DNA of 42,289 nt from the NCBI GenBank assembly GCA_015063895.1, contig SVTG01000014.1:1-42289 (forward strand), written 5' to 3'. Position 1 is the first letter of the stretch, and each line of letters begins with the position of its first letter. The position numbers and the translations under genes were made by a program. This document shows, piece after piece, positions 6,385-14,609 of this stretch. Below the pieces are notes generated by a model. The model saw only the letters and a list, made by a program, of their open reading frames with translations, was not told the origin of the DNA and made no database searches. This DNA is from Oscillospiraceae bacterium. Lineage in GTDB: Bacteria > Bacillota > Clostridia > Oscillospirales > CAG-272.

Positions 6385-8655
6385 ATGAGAAATATTATCA
6401 ATCTGAACAGTGATTGGTTGTTTGTCAAAAACACCACCGATGTGTCCGCCACCGCGGGTGAGGCGATCAATTTGCCTCACTGCTTCAACGCGGTAGACGG
6501 TCAGGACGGCGGTAACGATTATTTCCGCGGCCCCTGCCTTTACAAGAAGGTGCTTGACAAGGCAACGCTGCCTGCGGCTGATCTTTACTTTTTAGAGTTC
6601 CGTGGCACCAACTCCTCGGCCGATCTCTTTGTAAACGGCACGAAGCTGGCTCACCACGACGGTGGCTATTCCACCTGGCGCGTTGATATCACCGACGCGC
6701 TGACCGATCAAACCGACGTTGCGCTGATCGTTGATAACAGCGCAAACGAAACGGTATACCCCCAGATGGCAGACTTTACCTTCTACGGCGGTATCTACCG
6801 TGACGTTAACCTGATCTGCGTCACTCGCGCACACTTTGACCTTTCCTATTACGGCGCCCCCGGGCTGAAGATCACACCTGTGGTCAGCGGCAAGGACGCC
6901 ACCGTTGAGGTAGAGGTATTCACCAAAAATATGACCGAGGGACAATCCTTGGTCTACACCATTTACGACGACAAGGAAAACGCCCTTGATAAGATCGAAA
7001 CGACCGACAGCAAGGTAAGCTTTACCGTCAAGGACGTGCACCTGTGGCACGGCCGCAAGGATCCCTATCTTTACTGCTGCAAGGTAGAGCTGGTGGAAAA
7101 CGGCGAGGTCCTTGATAACGTGTGCAACCGCTTCGGCTGCCGCAGCTACAAGATCGACCCCGACAACGGCTTTATTCTCAACGGCGAGGAATATCCCCTG
7201 CGCGGTGTTTCGCGCCACCAGGACCGCTGGGGCGTGGGCAATGCCCTGCTCCCCTGCCATCACGAGGAGGACATGGACCTGATCTGTGAGGTCGGTGCCA
7301 CCACCATTCGTTTGGCGCATTACCAGCACGACCAATATTTTTACGATCTGTGCGACGAGCGCGGCCTTGTGATCTGGGCAGAGATCCCCTATATCTCCAA
7401 GCACATGCCCGGCGGACGTGAGAACACCATATCGCAGATGACCGAGCTCATCGCGCAAAACTACAACCACCCCAGCATCGTGGTATGGGGCCTTTCCAAC
7501 GAGATCTCGATCGGCGGCTCCGACGACGATCTGCTTGAAAATCACCGTATCCTGAACGACCTTGTGCACAAAATGGACCCGACGCGCCTGACGACCATTG
7601 CCGCCGTTTCCATGTGCAAAATGGACGACCCCTATCTGCTGATCCCCGACGTGGTCTCCTATAACCACTACTTCGGCTGGTACGGCGGTGACACCTCGAT
7701 GAACGGCCCGTGGTTTGACAAATTCCATCAAACCCATCCCACCATTCCGATCGGCTGCTCCGAATACGGCTGCGAGGCATTGAACTGGCACACCAGCGAT
7801 CCTAGGCAAGGCGATTACACCGAGGAATACCAGGCCTACTACCACGAGGAGCTGATTAAACAACTCTTTACCCGTAAGTATATCTGGGCCACGCACGTAT
7901 GGAACATGTTTGACTTCGGTGCCGATGCACGCGCCGAGGGCGGCGAGAACGGTCAGAACCACAAAGGCCTTGTGACCATTGACCGCAAATATAAAAAGGA
8001 CGCCTTCTACGCCTACAAGGCATGGCTGTCGGACGATCCCTTCGTGCACCTGTGCGGCAAGCGCTATATCGACCGCACCGAGGACGTGACCCGAGTAACC
8101 GTCTATTCAAACCAACCCGAGGTCGAGCTGTTTGTCAACGGTGAGAGCATCGGCAAAAAAGCTGCCCCCGATCACTTCTTCTACTTTGACGTACCCAACG
8201 TGGGGGAAAGCACCATCACCGCCAAGGCGGGCGACCTTACCGACGAGGGTAAGATCCGCAAGGTGGCAGAGCGCAACATGGATTACGTGCTCGTTGAAAA
8301 GGGGGCCGTGCTCAACTGGTTTGACATTGACGCCCCTGAGGGTCGCTTCTCCTTGAACGATAAGATGGGTGATATTCTCGAATCCAAGCGCGGCAAACTC
8401 TGGTTCCTCGGTGTGGCACTCCAAATGAAAAAGAAGATGAACGCCAACAAAAAGGGCAAGGGCGGCGAGAAAAAGTCGGGCGGCTTTGACGTTGACCTGA
8501 AGGGCGACGGTCTGATGCAGATGCTTGGCGGCTTTACCGTACTGCGCCTGACGAGCATGCTTGGCATGATAAACATCTCCTTCACCAAGGAGGAGCTTTT
8601 GAAAATGAACAAGAAGCTCAACCGCATCAAAAAGCCGAAAAAGAAGGTGAACTGA
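6385..8655 (+). CDS. Glycoside hydrolase family 2, probable beta-glucuronidase or beta-galactosidase
   Basis: A 756-residue cytoplasmic enzyme (no signal peptide). Order: sugar-binding jelly roll (about 1-145), immunoglobulin-like domain (about 150-255), catalytic TIM barrel (about 255-550), a further beta domain (about 555-630), and an odd lysine-rich tail (about 640-756). The acid/base is Glu373 in GLSNEISIGG and the nucleophile Glu460 in GCSEYG. NHKG at 525-528 fits the NxKG uronate-binding motif of glucuronidases, but several GH2 beta-galactosidases also carry it. Genes uxuA and uxuB follow directly, so a glucuronide substrate is the better guess. AGGAG lies seven bases before the start and the gap to the transporter gene is 27 bases. 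Confidence 0.88.
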   Translation: MRNIINLNSDWLFVKNTTDVSATAGEAINLPHCFNAVDGQDGGNDYFRGPCLYKKVLDKATLPAADLYFLEFRGTNSSADLFVNGTKLAHHDGGYSTWRVDITDALTDQTDVALIVDNSANETVYPQMADFTFYGGIYRDVNLICVTRAHFDLSYYGAPGLKITPVVSGKDATVEVEVFTKNMTEGQSLVYTIYDDKENALDKIETTDSKVSFTVKDVHLWHGRKDPYLYCCKVELVENGEVLDNVCNRFGCRSYKIDPDNGFILNGEEYPLRGVSRHQDRWGVGNALLPCHHEEDMDLICEVGATTIRLAHYQHDQYFYDLCDERGLVIWAEIPYISKHMPGGRENTISQMTELIAQNYNHPSIVVWGLSNEISIGGSDDDLLENHRILNDLVHKMDPTRLTTIAAVSMCKMDDPYLLIPDVVSYNHYFGWYGGDTSMNGPWFDKFHQTHPTIPIGCSEYGCEALNWHTSDPRQGDYTEEYQAYYHEELIKQLFTRKYIWATHVWNMFDFGADARAEGGENGQNHKGLVTIDRKYKKDAFYAYKAWLSDDPFVHLCGKRYIDRTEDVTRVTVYSNQPEVELFVNGESIGKKAAPDHFFYFDVPNVGESTITAKAGDLTDEGKIRKVAERNMDYVLVEKGAVLNWFDIDAPEGRFSLNDKMGDILESKRGKLWFLGVALQMKKKMNANKKGKGGEKKSGGFDVDLKGDGLMQMLGGFTVLRLTSMLGMINISFTKEELLKMNKKLNRIKKPKKKVN

Positions 8656-8656
8656 T

Positions 8657-9745
8657 ATGCCAATGAAAATGACCTTCCGTTGGTACGGCGAGGGGAATGA
8701 CCGTATCAAATTATCCGATATTAAACAGATCCCCGGCGTTGACGGCATCGTGTGGGCACTGCACCACAAGATGCCGGGCGAGGTCTGGGAGGTGGAAGAG
8801 ATCGCAGAGGTCAAGCGCCAGCTTGACGAATACGGCTTCAACATGGACGTGGTAGAATCGGTCAACGTGCACGATGATATCAAGATCGGTCTCCCCTCCC
8901 GTGACGGCTATATTGAAAATTACAAAACCACCATCAGAAATCTTGCCAAGTTTGGCGTAAAGGTCATTTGCTATAACTTTATGCCGATCTTTGACTGGAC
9001 ACGCAGCAACCTCTTTCACCCCGTCGGTGACGGCTCTACGGCTCTGTTCTACGAAAAGAACATGATCCAAAGCGACTATAACGCAATGGCCAAATATATT
9101 CTTGATTTCACCGAAAAATACAACATGTCCTTCCCCGGCTGGGAGCCCGAGCGTATGGCAAAGCTTGACGAGCTTTTCCGCGCATACGAGGGCGTTGACC
9201 ACGAGAAGCTGTGGGAAAACCTGAAGTATTTCCTGGAGGCCATTATGCCGACCTGCCGCGAATGCGACATCAAGATGGCTATTCACATGGATGATCCGCC
9301 CTGGGATATTTTCGGCCTGCCGCGCCTGCTTGTCAACGAAGCGAATATCGACCGATTCCTGAAGATGGTGGACGACGACTATAACTGCCTGACGCTCTGC
9401 TCGGGAAGTCTGAATGCCAACCCCGACAACAACGTGGCCGAGATCGTGCGTAAGCACTGCAAGCGCATTGCCTTTGCGCATATCAGAAACGTAAAGCACT
9501 TCGAAAACGGTGACTTTTCCGAGGCCAGCCACCGCGACTGTGACGGCGACACGGGTATCCTTGATATCCTGAAGGCCTACCACGACTGCGGCTTTGAGGG
9601 CTATATCCGCCCCGACCACGGCAGGCACCTCTGGGATGAGGGCCCCGGGAACGTACGTCCCGGCTACGGCCTTTACGACCGCGCCCTTGGCATTATGTAT
9701 ATGCTGGGCGTTTGGGATAGCCTTGAAAAATTTGACAAGAAATAA
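8657..9745 (+). CDS. uxuA: Mannonate dehydratase
   Basis: A 362-residue enzyme that dehydrates D-mannonate to 2-keto-3-deoxy-D-gluconate (EC 4.2.1.8) in glucuronate breakdown. Length and motifs match the UxuA TIM-barrel family. Expected metal ligands are seen as His210 (AIHMDDPP), Cys248 (LCSGS), His275 (AHIRNV) and Asp320 (YIRPDHGR). The start is one base after the GH2 stop codon, so the genes are probably translationally coupled; AAGGTG within the GH2 end serves as ribosome site. An alternative start two codons later (8663) would have worse spacing. Identification is firm. Confidence 0.96.
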   Translation: MPMKMTFRWYGEGNDRIKLSDIKQIPGVDGIVWALHHKMPGEVWEVEEIAEVKRQLDEYGFNMDVVESVNVHDDIKIGLPSRDGYIENYKTTIRNLAKFGVKVICYNFMPIFDWTRSNLFHPVGDGSTALFYEKNMIQSDYNAMAKYILDFTEKYNMSFPGWEPERMAKLDELFRAYEGVDHEKLWENLKYFLEAIMPTCRECDIKMAIHMDDPPWDIFGLPRLLVNEANIDRFLKMVDDDYNCLTLCSGSLNANPDNNVAEIVRKHCKRIAFAHIRNVKHFENGDFSEASHRDCDGDTGILDILKAYHDCGFEGYIRPDHGRHLWDEGPGNVRPGYGLYDRALGIMYMLGVWDSLEKFDKK

Positions 9746-9755
9746 GGAGAATAGT

Positions 9756-10598
9756 ATGAAACTCCCATTGAATGTAGATTACAGCGGCAAGGTCGTTGTT
9801 GTAACGGGTGCCGGAGGCCTGATTTGCGGTGCGATGGCACGCGCCTTTGCCGAGTCCGGTGCCAAGGTAGCCGCACTTGACCTCAACGAGGAGGCAGTCA
9901 AAAAGCTGGCAGATGAATTAAAGGCCGAGGGCTATATCTGTGAGGGCTATCAGGCAAACGTCCTTGACCCCGTGTGCCTTGAGGAGGTGCATCAAGCAGT
10001 CGTGCGTGACCTCGGCCCCTGCGATATTCTTGTAAACGGCGCGGGCGGCAACAATCCGCGCGCGACCACTGACAACGAATACCAGCACGAAGCCAAGGAG
10101 GGCGGCAAATCCTTCTTTGATCTGCAGCCCGACGGTGTCGATTTCGTATTCAAGCTCAATTTTCAGGGCACCCTGCTTCCTACCCAAGCATTTGCCAAGG
10201 ATATGGTAGCTAAAAAAGGCGGTTGTATTCTCAACATATCCTCGATGAATGCCTACACGCCCTTAACAAAGATCCCCGCTTATTCGGCAGCAAAATCAGC
10301 CATTTCCAACTTCACGCAATGGTTGGCTACTCATTTTGCAGGCACGGGTATTCGCTGCAACGCCATTGCTCCCGGATTTTTGGTTTCGGCACAAAACTAC
10401 AAGCTGCTCTTCAACGATGACGGCACCCCTACCCCTCGCAGTGCCAAGATCTTAAACGGCACGCCCATGGGCAGATACGTCAACGCCGATGAACTCATCG
10501 GCGGCACGCTATTCCTTTGCGACGACCGTGCAGCATCTGCCATCACGGGTGTGGTACTGCCCATTGACTGTGGCTTTGCCGCCTATTCAGGCGTATAA
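9756..10598 (+). CDS. uxuB: Fructuronate reductase (D-mannonate oxidoreductase), SDR type
   Basis: A 280-residue NAD(P)-dependent short-chain dehydrogenase that interconverts D-fructuronate and D-mannonate, the step before UxuA. Visible motifs are the Rossmann glycines VTGAGGLICGA near residue 20, VNGAGG (the NNAG position), the catalytic Ser in NISSMN and the YSAAK Tyr-Lys pair. Size and adjacency to uxuA match the SDR-type UxuB of Bacillus (YjmF) and not the longer proteobacterial type. The start is set by AAGGAG nine bases upstream, 10 bases after uxuA. It is the last gene of the operon, followed by a terminator. Confidence 0.9.
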   Translation: MKLPLNVDYSGKVVVVTGAGGLICGAMARAFAESGAKVAALDLNEEAVKKLADELKAEGYICEGYQANVLDPVCLEEVHQAVVRDLGPCDILVNGAGGNNPRATTDNEYQHEAKEGGKSFFDLQPDGVDFVFKLNFQGTLLPTQAFAKDMVAKKGGCILNISSMNAYTPLTKIPAYSAAKSAISNFTQWLATHFAGTGIRCNAIAPGFLVSAQNYKLLFNDDGTPTPRSAKILNGTPMGRYVNADELIGGTLFLCDDRAASAITGVVLPIDCGFAAYSGV

Positions 10599-10613
10599 CC
10601 CCCTATACGGGAT

Positions 10614-10650
10614 AAAAAAATCCTCTGCACTGCCGTGCAGAGGATTTTTT
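10614..10650. terminator. Bidirectional terminator after uxuB
   Basis: TCCTCTGCAC (10621-10630), loop TGCC, GTGCAGAGGA (10635-10644), with A7 on the left and T6 on the right. It is shared by uxuB and the convergent Gfo/Idh gene. Confidence 0.9.
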
Positions 10651-10660
10651 GTGTGTTAAT

Positions 10661-11710
10661 TTACGCTTCGTCAAGCCCAAGTCCGCGCAGATCGGCAACG
10701 GTACCGAGGCGCTCAGCCTCGTACATCTTCCAAATGATGCGCAAGCTTTGCAGCGCGGAGCGACCGTCGGTGATCGGGCGCTTATGATTGTTCACGCAAT
10801 CGATAAAGTGCGTGATCTCATAATGCGTATCCTTGCTCTTTGCGCCGTCGCGACGGTGGAGTACGGTATATTTGTCAGCCTTACTGATCTCACCGGGAAT
10901 ATGCAGATCGGCGTTGCTGTAAAAATGGATCTCGCCAAGACCTCTGTTGTAATCAAGCAATCCTTCCTCGGTCATGATCTGGAAGTCATACCCCATACGC
11001 GTGCCCTTCGCGCCCCATGTAGCACCGTGGAAGCCAAGTGCGCCGTTTTCAAATTTGAAAATGGCCATGCTCGTACCCTCGCGCTTCAGCCAGGGTGTGC
11101 CGACACGTGTACCGAAATGCGAGCCCTCCAGAGGCTTGCCAAGGAAGCGGAGCAAGAGATCCACGTAGTGGCAACCGTGACTGAAGAACTGACCGCCGCC
11201 AAGACGTGCCGTATGGCCCCAATAATATTCATCGGGGCCCTTGGTCAACTGCTCGGTCCAGATCGACATCTGAATGATCTTGCCGAATTTTCCCGAATCC
11301 ACCAGCTCCTTGAGCTTGACGATCTCACGCATATAGGGCACAGGGTAGCCGCACATCAGCACCACGTCCTCCTCCTCGCAAACGCGAATGAGATCAAGGC
11401 ATTCCTCCTCGGAATTACAAAGCGGCTTTTCCATCAAAATATGTTTCTTGTGACGAGCGAAGAACAGACCGCACTCATAATGCAGATCGTGCGGCAGCGC
11501 TACCAAAACGGCATCGATATCATCGGCCATAGCTCTGTAATCGGTCACGATCCCCGGGTTATTTCCCAGCGCCGCAGCCACGGATTCAGCACGTTCTCTG
11601 ACAATGTCGCACACCACTGTGATCTCAATTCCCTCTACTCTATTGATATTGGAGGCATGCGCCTCCATCATAGATCCACAGCCGATCAGACCTAAGCGAA
11701 CAGTTTTCAT
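10661..11710 (-). CDS. Gfo/Idh/MocA-family oxidoreductase
   Basis: A 349-residue NAD(P)-dependent dehydrogenase of the glucose-fructose oxidoreductase / inositol dehydrogenase family. The N-terminal Rossmann motif GLIGCGSM lies at about residues 6-13 and the hallmark EKPLCN at about residue 95; the remainder is the alpha/beta substrate domain with GHTARLGGGQFFSHGCHYVD near residue 180, the catalytic His region. These enzymes oxidise or reduce sugars, sugar acids, inositols or their derivatives; the substrate is unknown. The start at 11710 is preceded by a weak GGGGGAA site. The gene is convergent to uxuB and divergent from the AraC gene, so it probably belongs to the same carbohydrate island. 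Confidence 0.9.
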   Translation of the reverse strand: MKTVRLGLIGCGSMMEAHASNINRVEGIEITVVCDIVRERAESVAAALGNNPGIVTDYRAMADDIDAVLVALPHDLHYECGLFFARHKKHILMEKPLCNSEEECLDLIRVCEEEDVVLMCGYPVPYMREIVKLKELVDSGKFGKIIQMSIWTEQLTKGPDEYYWGHTARLGGGQFFSHGCHYVDLLLRFLGKPLEGSHFGTRVGTPWLKREGTSMAIFKFENGALGFHGATWGAKGTRMGYDFQIMTEEGLLDYNRGLGEIHFYSNADLHIPGEISKADKYTVLHRRDGAKSKDTHYEITHFIDCVNNHKRPITDGRSALQSLRIIWKMYEAERLGTVADLRGLGLDEA

Positions 11711-11722
11711 TTTATTTCCCCC

Positions 11723-11751
11723 TTGACAAAAAATATCTGTTGTGTCATAAT
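11723..11751 (+). promoter_or_regulatory. Promoter of the AraC-family gene
   Basis: Perfect -35 TTGACA (11723-11728), 17-base spacer, -10 CATAAT (11746-11751). It gives a leader of about 95 bases before the AraC start at 11853. Confidence 0.75.
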
Positions 11752-11852
11752 GAATGCGGGGCGTCTGCCCCTTATGCAATTACATCATATCACCTTTTTT
11801 ACCGTTTGTATTTACCATATCGGGCCAAAAATTTGCACGATTCGGAGAATTT

Positions 11853-12698
11853 ATGAAAAACAAACAAAATATGCCCTTATCGACCGTATTGTCAGTTGAC
11901 ACGCTAAACAGCCTGCATCATTTCAACCTTGCGGGCAAGCAAAGCAAGGGAGAGCTGCACGACTTTTACGAGCTGGTGTATGTCGAGGAAGGCTTTTACT
12001 ACGTTATTCTTGACGGTGAGCGCATCGTAGTGCCGCCAAGCTCCTGCATCGTATTCGCACCGAACGCCTTCCACTCCGATGACGGCATTGTGAAGGCGAC
12101 CGCTACAGTGCGTATCGTTTCCTTTGAAAGCGCCTCCCCCGAGATGCACTATTTTGATAATCGCATACTGACGCCAAGCACGACAGACCTTGCAGGCCTG
12201 ATAGACTTTTTTACGGAATGCGAGCAGCTCTGCGTACATCCGCCGCAACAAGGTGGCTTGTGCGCGCGCGACGGTGTTTGCGCCCACCAGCTTCAAAAGA
12301 TCAAATCAAAGCTTGAGTTGTTTTTGTTATCACAATATCAAGCAAACGATATTAAGCCGCTTTCTCATCGCAAGCAATACCGCAAGGCGTGCTTTGCGGA
12401 AATCTCAAGCTATCTCAAGGCACATTTGCAGGAATCGATCACCTGCGCCTCGCTTGCTGCCGCTTGCGGTCTCAGCGAGAGTGTGTTGAAGTCGCTTTGC
12501 CGCGAATTTTGCGGCTGCGGCCCCATTGATTACCTTATTTCTCTGCGGTTGAATGCCGCCAAGCGCTTGATCCGTCAAAGCTCGATGAGCTTTACCGAGA
12601 TCGCCACCGCCACAGGCTTTGGCTCACTGCATTATTTTTCACGAACCTTCAAGGCGCACACAGGCAAAACGCCCACAGCCTATGCCAAGGCGCCGTAA
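11853..12698 (+). CDS. AraC-family transcriptional regulator
   Basis: A 281-residue regulator with an N-terminal cupin-type sensing domain (about 10-110; LHDFYELVYVEEG and PPSSCIVFAPNAFH are typical) and a C-terminal pair of AraC helix-turn-helix motifs (about 180-281, with ITCASLAAACGLSESVLKSL and MSFTEIATATGFGSLHYFSR). The start at 11853 has CGGAG seven bases upstream; an earlier in-frame ATG overlaps the promoter. The effector is likely a sugar or uronate and the targets are likely the flanking carbohydrate genes; this is inferred from neighbourhood only. Confidence 0.93.
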   Translation: MKNKQNMPLSTVLSVDTLNSLHHFNLAGKQSKGELHDFYELVYVEEGFYYVILDGERIVVPPSSCIVFAPNAFHSDDGIVKATATVRIVSFESASPEMHYFDNRILTPSTTDLAGLIDFFTECEQLCVHPPQQGGLCARDGVCAHQLQKIKSKLELFLLSQYQANDIKPLSHRKQYRKACFAEISSYLKAHLQESITCASLAAACGLSESVLKSLCREFCGCGPIDYLISLRLNAAKRLIRQSSMSFTEIATATGFGSLHYFSRTFKAHTGKTPTAYAKAP

Positions 12699-12735
12699 TT
12701 TTCCCGATCATCTTTATTTGGATACGGAGGCATTT

Positions 12736-13722
12736 ATGAATACGACCTGCATGCTGAAAAGCACAAACGACCGCACCGATAGAACCGCCGAAATCGAAGC
12801 AAAATTAAAGGAAAACGGCTATTGTATGTTAGATAGCGGTGTCTTTTACGTCAGCGGCATCAATATGCCCGCAAACAGCACTTTAATGGGCATGAACGGT
12901 GCCACGCGTGTCATACTGACACCCGAAAAGGAAAATGGCTATGCCATCAAGCTTGATTCCTTTTGTACGGTAAGGGATCTGACCGTGGACGGCTCCTTTG
13001 ACGAGATTCCCCACCCCGATGCAGTGGGCGAACGCCACGGTCTGCTCTTCCGACATACCGCCACAACCAAGGAATGGGGCCTTGAGCCGCGTAACAGCAC
13101 GGTCTCCAACTGCGTCATTCGCTATTTTTCCGGTGGCGGCATCACCTGCACGGATACGGGCTATTACCTCAACTGTATTTTGGCTGTTTCCAACTGCCAC
13201 ATTCTTAACTGCGGCGCCGGGGTGAACATTACGCATCTGAGCGAATACCACGATTTTACCAACGTTGTTTGCACCGAGAACCTGTACGGCTGCATCAACA
13301 ACGGCGGCAACAACACCTTCAATGCCTGCAGCTTTTCGGCAAACGAGATCGGCTTTATGATCGACAACCGTGACGGTAAATCTCCCAACAACTCGCACGG
13401 TACGGTGATGGGCTGTAGCTTCAATCACTGCGGCGACAACAAGGGCATTGCCATTTTGCTGTATGGTGCCAACTGCGGCCACGTTTTCACGGGCTGCCAG
13501 GTCTTTTTTGGCAAGATCATCATTGAGGATTCGGTCAGCATCATCTTCAACGCCCTGAACTTTGGCAGACAAACCGGCATTGACGTCAAGGGCGGTGGGC
13601 CTGTCATGTTCTCAAACTGTGCCTTCCGTGAGGCAGAGGACACCCCTGTTACAGTCACGCAAAACAATGCCCTGACGTTTACAAATTGCTACACCAGAGA
13701 CGGTGCGGTATTCGCGCCGTAA
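12736..13722 (+). CDS. Right-handed parallel beta-helix protein
   Basis: A 328-residue protein. After a short N-terminal part (GVFYVSGINMPANSTLMGMNGA, as in pectin-lyase-like folds) it runs as many short turns of the type NCHILNCGAGVNI or FNACSFSANEIGFMIDN, typical of parallel beta-helices of the pectate lyase / Beta_helix group. There is no signal peptide or obvious catalytic motif. Such proteins usually bind or cleave polysaccharides, often uronate-containing ones, which fits the neighbouring uronate genes. The start is set by CGGAGG six bases upstream, 37 bases after the AraC gene. The enzyme activity cannot be named. Confidence 0.75.
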   Translation: MNTTCMLKSTNDRTDRTAEIEAKLKENGYCMLDSGVFYVSGINMPANSTLMGMNGATRVILTPEKENGYAIKLDSFCTVRDLTVDGSFDEIPHPDAVGERHGLLFRHTATTKEWGLEPRNSTVSNCVIRYFSGGGITCTDTGYYLNCILAVSNCHILNCGAGVNITHLSEYHDFTNVVCTENLYGCINNGGNNTFNACSFSANEIGFMIDNRDGKSPNNSHGTVMGCSFNHCGDNKGIAILLYGANCGHVFTGCQVFFGKIIIEDSVSIIFNALNFGRQTGIDVKGGGPVMFSNCAFREAEDTPVTVTQNNALTFTNCYTRDGAVFAP

Positions 13723-13724
13723 CC

Positions 13725-13764
13725 AAAATCCCCCCGAATGCACAGCTGCATTCGGGGGGATTTT
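13725..13764. terminator. Bidirectional terminator
   Basis: An 18-base perfect inverted repeat (13725-13742 and 13747-13764) around loop CAGC, with A4 and T4 at the ends. It lies between the beta-helix gene and the convergent transporter gene. Confidence 0.85.
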
Positions 13765-13801
13765 ACGTAATAAGAGCACGCATTCAGCGTTGCACGTTAT
13801 T

Positions 13802-14491
13802 TTATTCGTTTGCCTGATCGGCCTTTTCCTTCAGCATCATCACAAGGGGAAGTAGGAGGCCGCCCACGACATTGCCAAGAATACTGCAAGCAATATACCC
13901 GACTATGCGCCAGGAGAACTCGCCTGCAAAGTAAAAATACAGCATATTCGCCACCGAGTGATCAAACCCGCAAAAGGCAAACACCACCACAGGGAAAATG
14001 ACCCCGACCGAAGCAGAAAGATTCTTTTTAGATGCATACTTGGGAGCCAGGACTGAAAGCGTGATCAGCCAGCCGCAAAGCACTGCCGAACAAAAAGAGC
14101 CAAGCGCCCAGCGATCCGCAGAAAGCTTGGCAGCAATGATGGCAGCCCCCTTGGGAACCACTACGTCGGCTAAAAACGAGTGCTTCACGAGCAGCGCTAC
14201 CAGGAGAACTCCCAAGGTATTACCGCAAAAGCACACGGCAAGGCGCCACAGATTTTTAACACCCATTTGGGGAATATCGGCCACCATACCGGTAAACAGC
14301 TTCATGCCGTAAGTCACGATCGCGAAAATACCAAGAGAAAACAAAACGGCACCGATCAACCTGCTCCACAGCCCCATAGTGGCATTTGCCAGCAAGGAGG
14401 CCGTGCCACCAATGCCGATCATAAAGCCGGAAAGCAACGTCAAAAGGCAAAACGTCACGATCTCCTGCCCATTCGCTTTTTTTATCTGCAT
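13802..14491 (-). CDS. Formate/nitrite transporter (FNT) family protein
   Basis: A 229-residue membrane protein with about six hydrophobic segments and the FNT mark GFDHSVANM near residue 175, plus KLFTGMVAD near residue 65 in place of the usual LFTGN. Family members form pentameric channels for formate, nitrite or hydrosulfide. It is shorter than the usual 255-285 residues, mainly at the N terminus and the loops. AGGAG lies nine bases upstream of the start at 14491. The substrate is unassigned; formate export would fit a fermenter. Confidence 0.85.
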   Translation of the reverse strand: MQIKKANGQEIVTFCLLTLLSGFMIGIGGTASLLANATMGLWSRLIGAVLFSLGIFAIVTYGMKLFTGMVADIPQMGVKNLWRLAVCFCGNTLGVLLVALLVKHSFLADVVVPKGAAIIAAKLSADRWALGSFCSAVLCGWLITLSVLAPKYASKKNLSASVGVIFPVVVFAFCGFDHSVANMLYFYFAGEFSWRIVGYIACSILGNVVGGLLLPLVMMLKEKADQANE

Positions 14492-14562
14492 GATAATACA
14501 CTCCTAAAAAAACACATTTCCTCTATTATATACCACAGCAACAAAAAAAGCAAGTAAATGTT

Positions 14563-14603
14563 AAAAAAGATTTTGCCGCGGTGCGTAACGCACCGCGGCA
14601 AAA
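14563..14603 (-). terminator. Terminator of the SLH-protein gene
   Basis: A 15-base perfect inverted repeat (14571-14585 and 14589-14603) with loop TAA. On the minus strand it is followed by C and six T, just after the SLH gene stop at 14610. Confidence 0.85.
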
Positions 14604-14609
14604 TTTTAT

